A stretch of 64,000 nucleotides of DNA from Cunninghamia lanceolata (lineage: Eukaryota; Streptophyta; Pinopsida; Cupressales; Cupressaceae). The notes under the pieces were generated by a model. That model worked only from the letters and a program-made list of their open reading frames with translations, ran no database searches and was not told where the DNA came from. The stretch is taken from assembly GCA_027924645.1 (NCBI GenBank), contig BSBN01001363.1, positions 868,001-932,000 on the forward strand. The letters run 5' to 3'. This document shows positions 11,097 through 23,570 of this stretch, piece after piece. Numbering within the stretch: position 1 is the stretch's first letter; each line of letters begins with the position of its first letter. A program made the translations under genes and the position numbers.

Positions 11097-11560
11097 TGAT
11101 TATCATAGAGAAAATAGACAACCATCTTGGAATGAAGTAGATGTCATCATTTTACAGACAGAAACAAATGAGGAAGCTAAAGTAGGACCTGCCATTCTAA
11201 TCACAGAACAAAAACCTTTTTGCTGGAAGAGAAGGTCAATTGAAAAACTCACCAGCAATGCATTTACCAGGATCAAACCCTGGGAGAGGGGAATTTTGCA
11301 AAAACAAGTTTTGTGCATGATAGATTCCCAACCCCAACAAAATATTCAAACTTTCCACAACAATCTATTGTCCATCGAGCATATATTCCTTTTAATCATG
11401 GTGTAGGGGACACCCCAGATATTGGCAACCCTCATATTGCAAGGGGGGTTAAAGGGTTCATAGAGTGGCCAAAGGGGATCCGACAGAACAGTCTAAAGAC
11501 AAAGTTGGAAGCTTGCAGTCGGGCAACCAGGTCTGTATGCCTTCCTGTGTGTTGACATTT
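11097..11560 (+). other. Unrecognised protein-like segment in giant LTR-1
   Basis: After the REP similarity ends, two overlapping frames remain open: one to 11406 containing PSWNEVDVIILQTETNEEAK, and one at 11313-11555 containing VHDRFPTPTKYSNFPQQ and GVKGFIEWPKGIRQNSLK. Composition looks protein-like, but I recognise no family. It may be a third captured piece. No start or splice site can be assigned. Confidence 0.3.
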
Positions 11561-12847
11561 TAGCTATTTTAATATGCCTTTGCAGCAATTCCTTTTATAC
11601 AAATATTAGATGTTAACGGTTTGGGTATGTTTTATGGTCTATATTATACAAAGGGCAAGTCAAGCATGAGTTTGGTACCATTACCTGGGGTGATAGGGAA
11701 ATGTAAATGGCATTTGGTTGCATGTGGCTCCTCAGCTGTAATAGAATAGGAGCAATCTTTGAGTAAGGGACAAATCTAGCAGTAGGAGGCAAATCTATAG
11801 TTGTAGACGCAACCCTAGACAGCTCATAGACTCTGTGCAGAATCTGATGCACTTCACTGAGAAGAGGTCACATTTTGGAGGCAGAAATAAAGTTTTCTTA
11901 TTTACTTTCCGTGCATTAAGGTTTATCGTTTCAATTCTAGGCTGCAGAAACCCGTCATTGTTAATCTAGGTTAGTTGTGCTTTCTTGTATGCATTTCATT
12001 TGATTGGCTTAGATTAACCCTAAGGAATGTTTATTTTCTTTACAATGTGTTTGAAAACATGTGTGTATTAATAGTAGTACTATTGATATCCATGTTATTA
12101 TTAGTATCATTATTATAATTATAATTATTATTATTATCATTATTGTTATTATTACAATAATAATAATAATAATAATTTTTACTATTCTTATTATTAAGTC
12201 AAAACAAAAAGATGATGGCTAAATACCTAATTTTATAATAATGTTATTTGCAATTCCATTGTAGGAACGATTAGGTTTTATGGTAGGATAATTTGTTTTG
12301 TATTATTGCTTTCTAGAGCCAATTCAAAGGAAAGGGTTTATCGAGGATTTAGTGAGCAACGCGATTTGGGAGTTATGAATGATTAATTCATAATGTTCTT
12401 GATTAGTGCAATAATACTTTTAATGCTTCAACCGTATAATTGATCCATAATCCTTTTAAGTCTAGCTATTAGTATAACATTCACTATAAGTTCAATTTCA
12501 TATAACCTGGAAACTTTAGAAATCGTTGGAGGATAAGATAACCGAGTGCATGAGTACTAGGGAACTATGGAGAAATGATATAGAGTACTTCAATTATTTT
12601 TGTATTTTGAGTTTTTATACTATAGAAGGATTTGTATATTTATTGGTGATGAATCAATTGATGAATGTTTTTGAAGTTATTTTAAAGAATTGATTTGATC
12701 ATTATTGTTTGGATTCTGGTTTAGGATCTTGATACAGAAGGAACTTACTATTGGTTGCGAAAATAGTTATAAACTAGGATGGTAATTGTTCAGATCATTG
12801 ATATATTCATATTTTGAAGAGGAATTGAATTAGATAATTGGTTGATA

Positions 12848-12902
<55 letters not shown>

Positions 12903-12903
12903 T
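12848..12903 (+). repeat. (ATT)n microsatellite
   Basis: Uninterrupted ATT repeats over about 55 bases inside giant LTR-1. Related interrupted ATT/ATC runs occur upstream at about 12105-12195 and in LTR-2 at about 24660-24790, so the tract is part of the LTR family's make-up. Confidence 0.95.
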
Positions 12904-13479
12904 CAAAAGTATAGTTGATTGTTTTAAAAGCCAAAAAATTGGGGATTTAGAATAATGTTGTCATTATTTATTTGATTAAAAGAAAATCGTTGTGATTATA
13001 TATATTATGGTTAATGAAATTAAGAATTCTTGTTGTCGTAAATGATAAATTGCTAGTGGTCAAAATTCTAGAGGCATAGTATGTCGTGTCTGAGTACAAC
13101 CAACATGTGGATAGGTGTTCTAGTGTTGTGTTGTCTTAAACATGTGATTCTAATTGAGTATGAAGTACAATCTATCACGAATGAAGAATTGTCAAAAGTT
13201 GTTAATGTATTTTGTGGATATAATATTCTCTAGATGAGATATTTAACCAGTTGTGACTATCTTGTATCTGTTTTGTCATAATTGTTGTTGGAGAGACCTT
13301 GTATCTGTAAAAGTGTAAAATGTTGTAATGCTATAGGCGATGGATAACAATTGGTGTTATGATTCTGTTTGTAATGCAAGAGGGTTTATGCCTTGCATTG
13401 AACATGTATGTGTATTGCTATAATGCCTTGTATGATGGTTAAGGTTAACTAGGTGTTAGGAAGGAGAGTGGCTTTCAAC

Positions 13480-13800
13480 ATGGGGCCGGCGCCCAAAGTG
13501 GCAGTCAGGATAACCCGTTGAAAGTAGATTAATCAAGTGATAACCTAAAATGAACTAGGGGGTTAAGGGTAGTTTTCACATTAAACAAGATTAATGGATT
13601 CCTCTCCCATGGCCTGTAGTGCTTGTATAGACTAAGGATGGGTAGAGAAGGCCTGGTTGGCATGATTGACTTCCTTGTCCTCACGAAAGGAAGGTTGATT
13701 CCGCATGTGTCACCCTATGGGGCCGGTGCCTAGTGAGAGGCTGTCAGGATAACCATAGATGGGGGCCGGCGCCTAGTGAGAGGCTGTTAGGATAATCCAT
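13480..13800 (+). repeat. GGCCGGCGCC repeat cassette of giant LTR-1
   Basis: Three imperfect copies of a unit of about 40 bases, each of the form GGGGCCGGYGCC, an AGTG-containing spacer and GTCAGGATAACC, lie at 13481-13515, 13718-13756 and 13761-13799. Equivalent sets occur in LTR-2 (25546-25580, 25783-25821, 25824-25862). Single or reverse copies are in LTR-3 (about 45430-45466) and LTR-5 (about 58199-58282 and 58479-58515). The units stand out for GC content in an AT-rich LTR. Confidence 0.7.
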
Positions 13801-14476
13801 GCTAGGACCGTGCGATGACACTCTCCCTACTACAACCTAGCATTCCTTGTTTGGTCTCTCCACATATGTTAAATGTTGTCTCTGGAAGTTAAGTTGTGTT
13901 GTGTTGTTTATGTTATTGCCATGTGTTGTATTGGCGTTTGGTCGTCCTTTGTTCTTCTTTTGTCTACCTGACTGTTATTGTTTGGGAGCTCATGTTAACT
14001 CCTAGCTTGGGGGGTGGACCTCAGGGTTCCACATGGTCGGGTGGAAGAGCTTTATTATCCATTGGTTATTCCTTGTCAAGTTCATATGCAGAAAAGATTT
14101 GTTCTAGTTGTACTTGTCCCAGTTGATGAAGATGTATGTGTATTTGATCAATCATAATGTATGTGATTCTGATGTAGTCTGAAAATGGCAATGTAATGAT
14201 GTACTTAATTATGTAGATTGTATTACATTATTTGACGATATGTAATGAATATGAATCAGTTATTCAATTGTGCATTGGATTTAGATCAGTTACTGATGAA
14301 TGTTAAATTATGTTAGCTGGTCTGTAAAGTAATGCAGCCTTGTATCCTTAGAGAATATGTCGTAATTAGTTATGTTAACATTTCTTTGATATCTTAAACA
14401 CTTTAAAAAAAAAATGTTCCTGTTTCATATAGCTTAAATGTGATTTACTCTAAGGTGTTCAAGGTGGGGCGTTACA

Positions 14477-16520
14477 CATCATCTTTGCTCAACTTACATC
14501 CAGTTTCCATGGGAGTGTTCATTGGCTTTGAATCTTCCATTCCAAATTTCCTCAATAATTCTTTCACATATCTGGTCTGAGAGATAAAGATTCCTTTCTT
14601 TGTCTGAGTAATTTGCAGACCCAAGAAGAAATTCATTTCACCAAGCATTGACATTTCAAACTCACTTTTCATTTAATTTGCAAAGGTTTTACACATACTG
14701 TCTCTTCCTCCAAAGATGATATCATCAAAAAATACTTCAACAATCAAGATGTTTTCATGATCAATTTTGAAATATAGGTTACTATCAGCAGTACCTTTGT
14801 TGAAACCAATCTTCAAAAGATGTTTGACTAGCCTTTCATACCATGCTCTTGGAGCTTGCTTTAGACCATATAGTGCCTTCTTTAATTTGTAGACCATATC
14901 ACCATGCTCAGATAACTAAAATCCATTTGGTTGTTTAATGTACACTTCTTCTTCTAAGTCACCATTCAGGAAAGCAGATTTGACATCCATCTGATACACT
15001 TTGAAATATTTGAAGGCAACAAATGCAAGAAATAGTCTGACTGCTTCAATTCTTGCCACTAGAGCAAAGGTTTCCTCAAAATCAATCCCTTCTATTTGAG
15101 AGTAGCCTTTACAGACTAATCTGGCTTTATTTCTGATTACTTCACCAACTTTATTTAGTTTGTTCTAGAAGACCCATTTGGTTCCAATCACATTCTTGTT
15201 TCTAGGTCTAGAAACAAGATCCCAAGTGTGATTTTTCTCAATTTGCATCAATTATTCCTCCATTTCTTTGGTCCAATTTTCATCATTGCAGGCTTCATTT
15301 ATTGTCTTAGGTTCAATCTTTGAAATCAGACAACATTCATCTAAATTTTGGGTAATTTTCCTTCTAGTTTGCACACCTTTGCTTTTGTCACCTATGATCT
15401 TATCTTCAGAGTGCTTCAGTCTTACATACCTTGGAACTTTGGGAGTTTCTTGCACTTCTGTTTCTTGATCAGGCTTATTCAGACCTATCTCTTCTTCCTG
15501 ATTTACCAGATCAGTCTGAATCTAACTTTCAGGAGAGGATTGAGCCCCTTGAACCATAACACCATTCTGATCATCTTCATCATACTCATAAAACCTTGAG
15601 GGTTTCTCTATTCCCTCATCAACCTTCACATTTGTCCTTTCTATCATCTTCCTTAGTCTCTTGTTATAACACCAGTATGCTTTGCTTTGAGTAGAGTAAC
15701 CCAAGAATATTCCTTCATCACTTCTAGCATCAAATTTGCCTAAATCTTCATCTCTTTTGATGTAACATTTGCTACCAAAAACTCTGAAATATCTTATAGT
15801 AGGAGTAATGCCAAACCAGAGTTCATAAGGGGTCTTATCGGTATTGCTTTTGATTTGAACTCGATTAAGAGTATAGACTGCAGTGCTAACAGCTTCTCTC
15901 TAATAGATCTGAGGAACATTAGCTTCCATCATCATAGTCCTAGATGCTTCCTGGATGGTCCGGTTCTTTCTCTCCACTACTCCATTCTGCTGTGAAGTCC
16001 TAGGAGCAGACAACTGTCTCTTGATTCCATGTTTTTCACAGACCTCTATGAATTCACTGGATGTAAATTCTCCACCTCTATCAGACCTCAGACACTTCAA
16101 CTTTAATCCTATTTCGTTCTCTACCATAGCCTTGAATATTTTGAATTTCTCAAGAGCTTCTAATTTCTCCTTTAGAAAGGTTACCCACATCATCCAGGAA
16201 TAGTCATTAATTAACAGCATGAAGTATCTATCACCTTGAATACTCCTGGTTCTTGTCAGACCACAAAGATTAGTGTGAACTAAGTCCAATAATCTGGTAG
16301 AAGATAGTTCCTTGCTTTTGAATGTGACTCTACTCATCTTACCCAACTGACATTCCTTGCACAAGCTATTAGTAGGTTTCACCAATTTTGGAAGATCTCT
16401 TACAGCCTGAGTATTGCTTATCTTAATGATATTATCAAAATTCACATGACACATCCTTCTATGCCATAACCAACTCTGATCAACTTGAACAAACAAGCAA
16501 CTTTTACCAGCACCAACCAA
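14477..16520 (-). pseudogene. pol: C1 pol, N-terminal part: integrase and reverse transcriptase
   Basis: Read on the minus strand from 16520. The GAG-pre-integrase and HHCC region shows WLWHRRMCHVNFDNI and CKECQLGKM. The integrase core shows NDYSWMMWVTF, LRSDRGGEFTS and QQNGVVERKNRT with its catalytic Asp and Glu. RT shows [17 protein letters not shown] (about 15100), [30 protein letters not shown] (about 14840) and the palm motif VFFDDIIF, with FDD in place of YVDD. It then runs MLGEMNFFLGLQI to GCKLSKDD, where LTR-1 interrupts. One frame runs from 16520 to 14477 with about five stops. Confidence 0.93.
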
Positions 16521-16573
16521 GTGGAAGTATTACCTTTAGTTTGAGTACCGGATGCAATCTCTGTTTCGGACCT

Positions 16574-17941
16574 TTAAAAGATTTTGCATTTTCCATCCTT
16601 GAATCGGAGATCATAGCCTTTGTCCACCAACTGTCCAACACTAAGAAGATTGTGCTTCAAACCTTCAACATATAGTACATTACCAGTTTTGTTTCTTCCA
16701 TTAAAAGAAATAGTTCCTCTTCCTCTAATTTTACCAGTAGAATTATCACCAAACTTCACCACTCCTCCTTCATACCTTTCCAAATCTATGAACTTACTCT
16801 TGTCACCTATCATGTGGTGAGAGCAACCACTGTCAATGACCCAATCATTCTTTTCTTCAACTTGGGCAGCTAAAGCTCTTTCTACAACTTTTTGATTGAT
16901 AGATACAGAGGATATTAGTTCTTCTTCCTTGATGGCAATAAACACCCATTCACTTCTAGATTTGTTTCCTGTCTCTGATTCATCATCTGTTACTCCTTCA
17001 TTATCATCTTCTTCATGAACATAGTAACAATTCTTTTGGAACCTTGATCTGTTAGGATTTGGCTTTGAAAATCTTTCTAGACATTTTGAGGCAAAATGAC
17101 CAATCTTATTGCAGTTAAAACACTTAAAAGGCAATTTTCCTTCATACTTATCGGATCCTCTTGGTAGTCTCTTTGCAATGAGGGCTTCAAGTTGAGCAAT
17201 TTCTACTTCTTCTTCTTCCAAATCTTTTCTTGCTTTTCCATACCATGACAAATTCCTTGATGAGTTCTCTCCTAGATCAAATCCTTGTTTACCTTTCACA
17301 GAGGCACTGGCTTTGAATGTAGATTCAGTTTTGGGGGGATCATCTCCAAATTTAATGATTTCAAAAGTAGCCAATTGGTCTCTTGTGACAGTTGTATGGG
17401 CTCTGAATTCATCAATGGCAGCAACCTTGATTTTGTAAGAGGCAGGAAGGGATCTAAGAATCTTACCAACAATCTCATTTTCATCCAGGACTCCACCAGG
17501 ATTTCTAATTCCACAAACCAGCTCATTCACCCTTGGCATAAAAGTGGTAATATTTTCATCATCTCTCATCTTCAGTCTTTCAAATTTCCCTTTTAGACTT
17601 TGCAACCTTGCACACTAAAGATGCTCATCTCCTTCATGCAGAAGTTCCAGTTTAATCCAAATCTCATAGGCAGTTGGTAGGTTAATAACATTTGAGAGCT
17701 CTGAGTCAGTTAATGCACTTAGAAGAACCTCTTTGGTTTGTAGATTGTTTTCAGCATCTATGATTTCATTTAGAGTTGTCGGACCACCCTGTGGAGGTGC
17801 ATACACTTTTTTGACCATGGACCAATACGCCTTTCCCATACACTGCAAGTGACATTTCATGTGACCATTCCAAAGAGAGAAGTTAGTTCCATCAAACTTC
17901 AGACTATCCTTCTTGTATGATGACATCCTGGATCTCCTCAA
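16574..17941 (-). pseudogene. gag: C1 gag and protease
   Basis: Starts at 17941 or a few codons later (MSSYKKDSLKFDGTNFSLW, the usual copia gag start), 24 bases past the primer site. One stop at about 17614 splits it. The capsid part has LWNGHMKCHLQ and the UBN2-like SLPASYKIKVAAI. The zinc knuckle CFNCNKIGHFASKC is near 17120-17080. The protease active site is WVIDSGCSHHM (about 16840), followed by HNLLSVGQLVDKGY. It ends at a stop at 16574, and a short frameshift separates it from pol at 16520. In an intact copia element this would be one polyprotein. Confidence 0.92.
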
Positions 17942-17964
17942 GCGGTTAAGCTCCTTTTAAAGGA

Positions 17965-17983
17965 ACTTGGCTCTGATACCAAT
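17965..17983 (-). other. C1 primer-binding site
   Basis: The minus strand reads TTGGTATCAGAGCC directly beside the right LTR, an exact initiator tRNA-Met primer site. It fixes the right-hand LTR as the 5' LTR. Confidence 0.92.
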
Positions 17984-19233
17984 TGTTGGATTTAGGATAG
18001 ACAACTGAGAGGGGGGGTGAATCAATTGTCCAAAACTTGCTTCTAATTCAAACACTTAAATCCTCTTTGTTATTTAATAGCATATTAATTAATTACTCAT
18101 GAAAACATAAAACATAAGCACCAGAGTAGATTCACATCAACACATGAGACACCAAGATTTTGACGTGGAAAACCCAGTCAAGGGAAAAACCACAGGGTGA
18201 TTAACCCAAGGATTATTCTCTATTAGAAGAATAAGAAAAATAGATGGCACATGCCAATTATGGCTCACTACCTGAGCACACTGCTCACAAGAGGCACACT
18301 GCCTATAAGAGACACACTGTCTACAAAGTAACAAGTATCACAAATTTGAACTAGAGATTGACATCTTTACTATGCCTGGATCAGTTCCATTTAAGCCCAA
18401 AAACTCCTGCTCTACTTTTCGCTCTTCTTCTTCGCTATGCCACACTCATCACCACAAGACACACTTCAAAATGAATTCACAATCCCTTATTTATACAAGG
18501 CATCAACTTAGGAACAATCATGTAAGTTGGCAAACACCTACAAGATCATTCGCAAGATGTGTAATACATCTGGTCGGCCAGTCTCAAGAAGAACACCAAT
18601 ATCCGTGGTTATTCTTCAAATGCAAACTCTAACTTTAATGTGGATCACTGTCATTAACTGGACATGATCCAATGATCATCATAACCTTCCCTGAATCACC
18701 AAACACATCCACACTTCATCATCCTGCTGGAATTCTTCTCTCCTTCATCCGGAGCTACAAGAACACAGTTTGTCATCACTTTCATAAATGAATAGGCACT
18801 TTCGTACCTTCAACCCATGAACTAATCTAGTTGATACTTCATAGGAATGTCCTCAACACTTCCTCAGATCTGCAAAACGGGATAATGAAATACCGGATCT
18901 CACTGGACCTTTCTGTGGCCCTCTGTCACCTCTGAACACCTACCTGAACCGGTTCTACTTGAGTGACCATAACTTCTTCAAATCTTCATGCAGACCTCTG
19001 AAATCTTGAATGGAGCATCTCAAGACTTATATCTACAAACCCTTTAAACCACATCCTTTGATCCTCAATCTATTGAAAACTTTTACCTTCTTGTCATCAC
19101 TGTTCTTAACTGTTCCTGATTGAGACTTATTTTCTCAAAATCCTTAGCACACAGCTCATCTAATCCTTCTCATTAATGCAAAATGAGTATGTTGACATCA
19201 ATGACAACACCAGTTATCCTCATACTTGCAACA
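17984..19233 (-). repeat. C1 5' LTR
   Basis: 1250 bp, the partner of 6227-7476. Its outer side continues with ATCTCCCCCTTTG (19234-19246), the polypurine tract normally found only inside the element beside the 3' LTR. This points to a recombined or tandem element rather than a simple insertion end. Confidence 0.9.
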
Positions 19234-19246
19234 ATCTCCCCCTTTG

Positions 19247-20198
19247 TTGAGAGGTGGAGAGAAAAGGCAAGCAGGGAGAAAGCATACAAGAAAAGCGAAT
19301 AACCCAGGCAAGCATATCAATTTGCAAGAAGTGGGGTGCAACTGGTTGAGAGGCATTTACCTCATTTTTCTTGTTTTGTTTCTAGCACACAAACTAAGAT
19401 CAATTAGTTGCAATTTCTTTAGCATTGAAAACTGAATCTCCATCGCTGCCTTTCAAACAAAACCGCCATATGTTTGCTTATTTCTATTAAGCATAGGAAG
19501 ATCAAAACCCTATCACTGCCTTTGTAAAAATCTCAAATATGGTTGTTGCTATTTCATAAGCATAGAAAACACTAAAACCCCATTATTGCCTCTTTATAAA
19601 GTGAAATTTATTTACCACACAAAAAAATAGAAACCCCTTACTGCTGTTTTAAATAATATGCCAAGATTTATTTCAATGCAAGATATTTACATTGCCTCTT
19701 TTGTGAAATTTATTTAAAAAAAACTGTAGAACTATTTTATTTGTCTTTAGAGAAAAAGGGTCTTCAAATGATTAGGGGAATTTTAATTTGTAGTTGTTAG
19801 GTAAATCAGGGGATTCAATTTAATTTAGGGAAAATAAATAGGGGGTTTGATTTCTTTATAGAGAATATAAGGAAGGCTGCCATACTAAAAATAGGGATGC
19901 AATGATAGAGGTTGAATCGATCTAAGTCCCATGGAACCCTGTTGTTATACAATTACTCCTCTGATAGATATCTATTGTAGCTCTTCTTAAGAAATTGAAC
20001 GCATTTGCATGTTGATCATCACAGTCATTTTATTTTGGCTGAAACACTAGCCTTGTGGAAACCTTTGTTTTGAGTTTAAAATTGTTATGGCACTAAATTA
20101 CTTTAGTTGTAGCAATCTGGGTTTATGCATTGAAATTTAGTCACGTAATTTCTATTAAGAACTTCTGCCACGCAATACAAAAAACCTAGGAGAACTAC
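19247..20198 (+). other. Non-coding stretch, probably the 3' untranslated part of G1
   Basis: No protein similarity. Several loose repeats are seen: a text of the form AARACCCYATYRYTGCC recurs about every 75 bases between 19435 and 19650. It ends right at the G1 3' LTR with AAAAAACCTAGGAGAACTAC, a weak polypurine tract. Its position between C1 and the G1 LTR suggests it is G1 sequence, but nothing proves it. Confidence 0.4.
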
Positions 20199-22849
20199 TG
20201 TAGGGGAAAAATTTAGATTTCTATTTTGTAAGTCTGTACTTTGTATTTTATTTTGCTATGATAAATATGGTAGATAGTATGCCAAAATTCAGGCTAAGAG
20301 TTGACTTGCAATGCCATTTGTTGTATTTTTATTTTATCCATGTATACCTTGTGTAGTGACCAAATTTGGGTCACTGGAGTTATTACGAAATTGATCTTAC
20401 TGGAAAAGGGTTGCTTTCAATAAACTACACTGTTACTGCAATCTTTTGTATTGTAGACTATATTTTAATCTTTACTATTTTAAATTTATAACTCAGTGTT
20501 TTTAGTCTTTTGAATTCCTTGTTTAGTCAAACGAGATGAACAACATTTAGGCATTAGAGTGGTCTGTTGGAGTGGCTACTAGGGGAACTATTAGCAGAGT
20601 TACATTAATAACTGATAACTAAAACTAAAGCATTTGGGTAAAAACACTAGTAAGATAATTAAACCTCATGCATATCCTTAAGCACTTGTAAAGGCTAAGG
20701 ATGCAATGAGAAGGCCTATCTATCTACGGGGCATTGAGTCATCCATCTGTGGGACGTGGATTTAGGCATGATTAGTCTCCTCATCTGTATGAGAGGTACT
20801 TGGTCCTGTGTGTGCCATCCCTTCGAGCACATATGATGACACCCCATATGATTACACTCTAGTATCTAGCACCTTAGGAGTCATGAGTAGTCCCTGACTT
20901 ATGACTTAGATGAGTACACCTATATTATGACTTTGATTGTAAGCACTATTCTCCATGTCTGCTCTATGTTTGATGTGTGTGTTGGCCATCTTGTATCCCC
21001 TTGTTGTTGTTCATCCGTTTGGGCCTTGTGACTATGTCCGAGCATGGTGGGGTGGTCTCTTAGGAGTCCACATGGTTGGGAGACGTTGCGACCACCATTG
21101 GGGACCAGCAAACAGGTTCTAAAGTGCCAGTTTGAGATGATCTCTCTCTCCATCACTTCATTCAATTATTGTACCTATTCAATCTTTGTGTCATACTCAG
21201 GACTATGTTATGTACTTGTATCTTATTTTGGAATATATCATTGTAATTGTATATGCAGTTATGTAATTGAACTCTCTTAGAAGAGAAGTTGTAATCATTT
21301 GTAGTACCCCTCACCTTGTTGTTTGTCAGACTGATGGTTTTTCTAGTAGGATTGGACACTATGACACTCTATTGGGCGATGGACCCTCTGTTTTATGATA
21401 ACTGATAATGAATTTATGATAGGATGATGCTTGACCACTGATACTTCATGTTATCATAGTTTGATGCACATATTAGATGTTATAAATTGTTTTAATTCAG
21501 CTCCATGTGTTATTCGATCATGATTATGATGACATCTGTTGAAGTTTTAATTATTGACATTTTATGTTTTCACAAGTTGTATGGACATATTGGATTGTAA
21601 GAGGATTGAATGCTTTATGTTGTTGACTAGTAATCAGATACCTTGTTGAACATAGTTAATTGTTTTTACATAAACGTGAATGGAACAGTGTTGTATTACT
21701 CGCTTTCGAGTACCCTACACCACTGCGATTTCCATTCACTATAGGACTGTATGTGGATATATATCTGGAATGTTTAACCATGCGTTGTTGCAGGAATGCA
21801 GGTACTAGGCATCGACTCCACCTGATTACAGGTCTGAGCGTGCCTTTGCCAATGGATTAGTTGTTGGAGTTAATGTGAGGTCCCTAGTCAGTGTTGTCTG
21901 GTCGTCAGTTTACCCTTGTGGTTAATGGTTGTCATTCGACCATGTCTTGTTGTCAGGTAAAACTGTACCTTGGAGTCTAATTAGTTCCGAAGATGTCTAA
22001 GTGTGTATGGTAGTATTGTGCTTTAATTAGAATTATATTACGGAAAGAATAATGTTGATAATTAAAAGATAATACGGAGCGTAAAGGTCGATAGTTGTTA
22101 ATTATTAAATAAATTATTATTTTATTAGAAGTATAGTTGTTAAATAAAGTTTGTCAGAGGTTTTGTATTATTTAATATAATATTCTTTATAATAAATATT
22201 TAAATAAATAAAATAGTTGTAAGTTATGTTGTATTTAGTGATTTACAACTAAATTAATAAAATAAATTAATATATAGTTGTACAATTATGGATTGTCGTA
22301 TTGTTATAACTTTATTAAATAAAACATGCTTGGTTGGCTGTAAAATAATTAAATGCTGTCAGTATTGTGTGTTAATATTTAAAAAGGAATAACCTCTTGG
22401 GATTATGAAATTAAATAAAAATATTAGTAGAGGAGGGAGATGCACGGGATCACGTGCCGAGTCCCTTGGAAGAAGAAAGGGGCTGTGTTATAAAAGAAAA
22501 GGCTTGGTGAGGCAAAAGAGGAGGCTAGAAAAATTTGGAGAAGACTTTTGAGGAAGCTGGATTTCCAGGATTGGATTTGGGGAGCAACATCAATCCCTCA
22601 GTTTGTTAAGCGAAATCAAGTTCCTTGTTGAATTCTGTCTCAGTTTTATTTTAATAAACAAATTTCATGATTCTTTATTCTTTGTCAAATCTAGACAGAT
22701 TCATTCATTTACCTTTCAATTGTACCTGTTTGTTCATTTCTATAGTCTTTTCAACAAATTAATTTAGCTTGTATTTCTGTGTGATCCGTTGGTACCAAGA
22801 AAACCTACCCACACAATCGAGAGTGTCTTCAAATAAACTAGATCGGTCA

Positions 22850-23570
22850 AGAAGGATGACCATACACTTGTAATGATAAACTATAGGCATAATGCAATAA
22901 GGTTCCAAATGTGATCAAAGTTTGTGTAGTTCTTGTTCACAAAGCCTATGCGGCTGCATCCGCCCAAATCTCAAGCCAAACTATGATGTTAGAATGCATC
23001 CCAAAGTGCCGTACCCTGCTACAAATTGCCCACACATAAATATTAGGATATCTTCATAGCCGACACTGTCAAGATGGTCGATCATGCTCACATAACAATC
23101 AACTGTAGCCATAAGGCAAAGAGGGTTACTCATGTGATTTAAGTTTGAACAACTCTGAATTTTTAGGAAGAGCCTTGCTTAATCCACTTTGTGTATATCC
23201 TACAATCATTGTTTCCATTAGATAACAATATTTGAGGCATCGATCATACAAATTGAGGTATCGATCCTCATGCACTTGCCCTCTCTTGCATTCAATAATA
23301 ACGATGTTTCTGTAAATTCTCCTCAGCCTATATTCATATGTGAACGACAGGTACTTAGAAACCATATTGCAACAACAACATGGATTTAACAATTTTTTTT
23401 TTTGATGACAAGTTTATGGCATCCTCTAGATGGCCAGCGCGGCCAAGAAGGTCTACCATGCATGCATAACTATCAGCTGTAGGAAAAATACAATAGGGGT
23501 TTTCAGATGTGGTTAAAGTTTGCACAGTTTTCACTCACCAAACGCCCATGAACGTGCACCCCTGCTGGTG
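22850..23570 (-). pseudogene. Captured pentatricopeptide-repeat (PPR) gene fragment, antisense in LTR-2
   Basis: On the minus strand, 23485-23405 reads ADSYACMVDLLGRAGHLED, the hallmark text of plant PPR-E/DYW proteins. Farther on (about 23300-23160) come QVHEDRYLNLYDRCLKY and METMIVGYTQSGLSKAL, which resemble PPR P/L/S repeats. Stops and a T-run at 23391-23402 break it. PPR proteins of this kind bind organelle RNA. Only debris is left, and the order of pieces looks rearranged. A related piece lies in LTR-3 (about 41280-41640), so the capture predates their separation. Confidence 0.65.

Larger units (their letters stand above)
8503..14476 (+). mobile_element. Giant LTR-1, solo LTR inserted in C1 pol
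   Basis: Starts TGTAGTGCCCC and ends GGGGCGTTACA, 5974 bp, with short inverted ends (TGTARYGCCCC). Flanking bases GATCA on the left and CATCA on the right fit a 5-bp target duplication with one change. Removing it joins the C1 reading frame from KLSKDD to HSPKIDQ, which proves insertion. The outer parts match LTR-2, -3 and -4 closely. The centre (about 9650-11945) is private to this copy and carries host-gene fragments. Identification as an LTR rests on LTR-5, where the same terminus abuts a polypurine tract. No internal gag-pol is attached, so it is a solo LTR. Confidence 0.85.
6227..19233 (-). mobile_element. C1: Ty1/copia retrotransposon, interrupted by giant LTR-1
   Basis: Two 1250-bp LTRs (6227-7476 and 17984-19233) in the same orientation enclose a minus-strand gag-pol in copia order (gag, protease, integrase, RT, RNase H). 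A perfect initiator tRNA-Met primer site lies beside the right LTR and a polypurine tract beside the left LTR. Its pol is split at 8503-14476 by giant LTR-1. The LTR copies are highly similar, with most differences being transitions, so it is younger than G1. The bases flanking the two ends (GAGTC on the left, ATCTC on the right) do not form a duplication. Confidence 0.93.

Noticed and set aside
8503..14476. Helitron or DNA transposon with captured genes
   Set aside because: TG...CA ends, 5-bp target duplications and the polypurine tract beside LTR-5 all fit an LTR. No Helitron CTRR hairpin end or long terminal inverted repeats.
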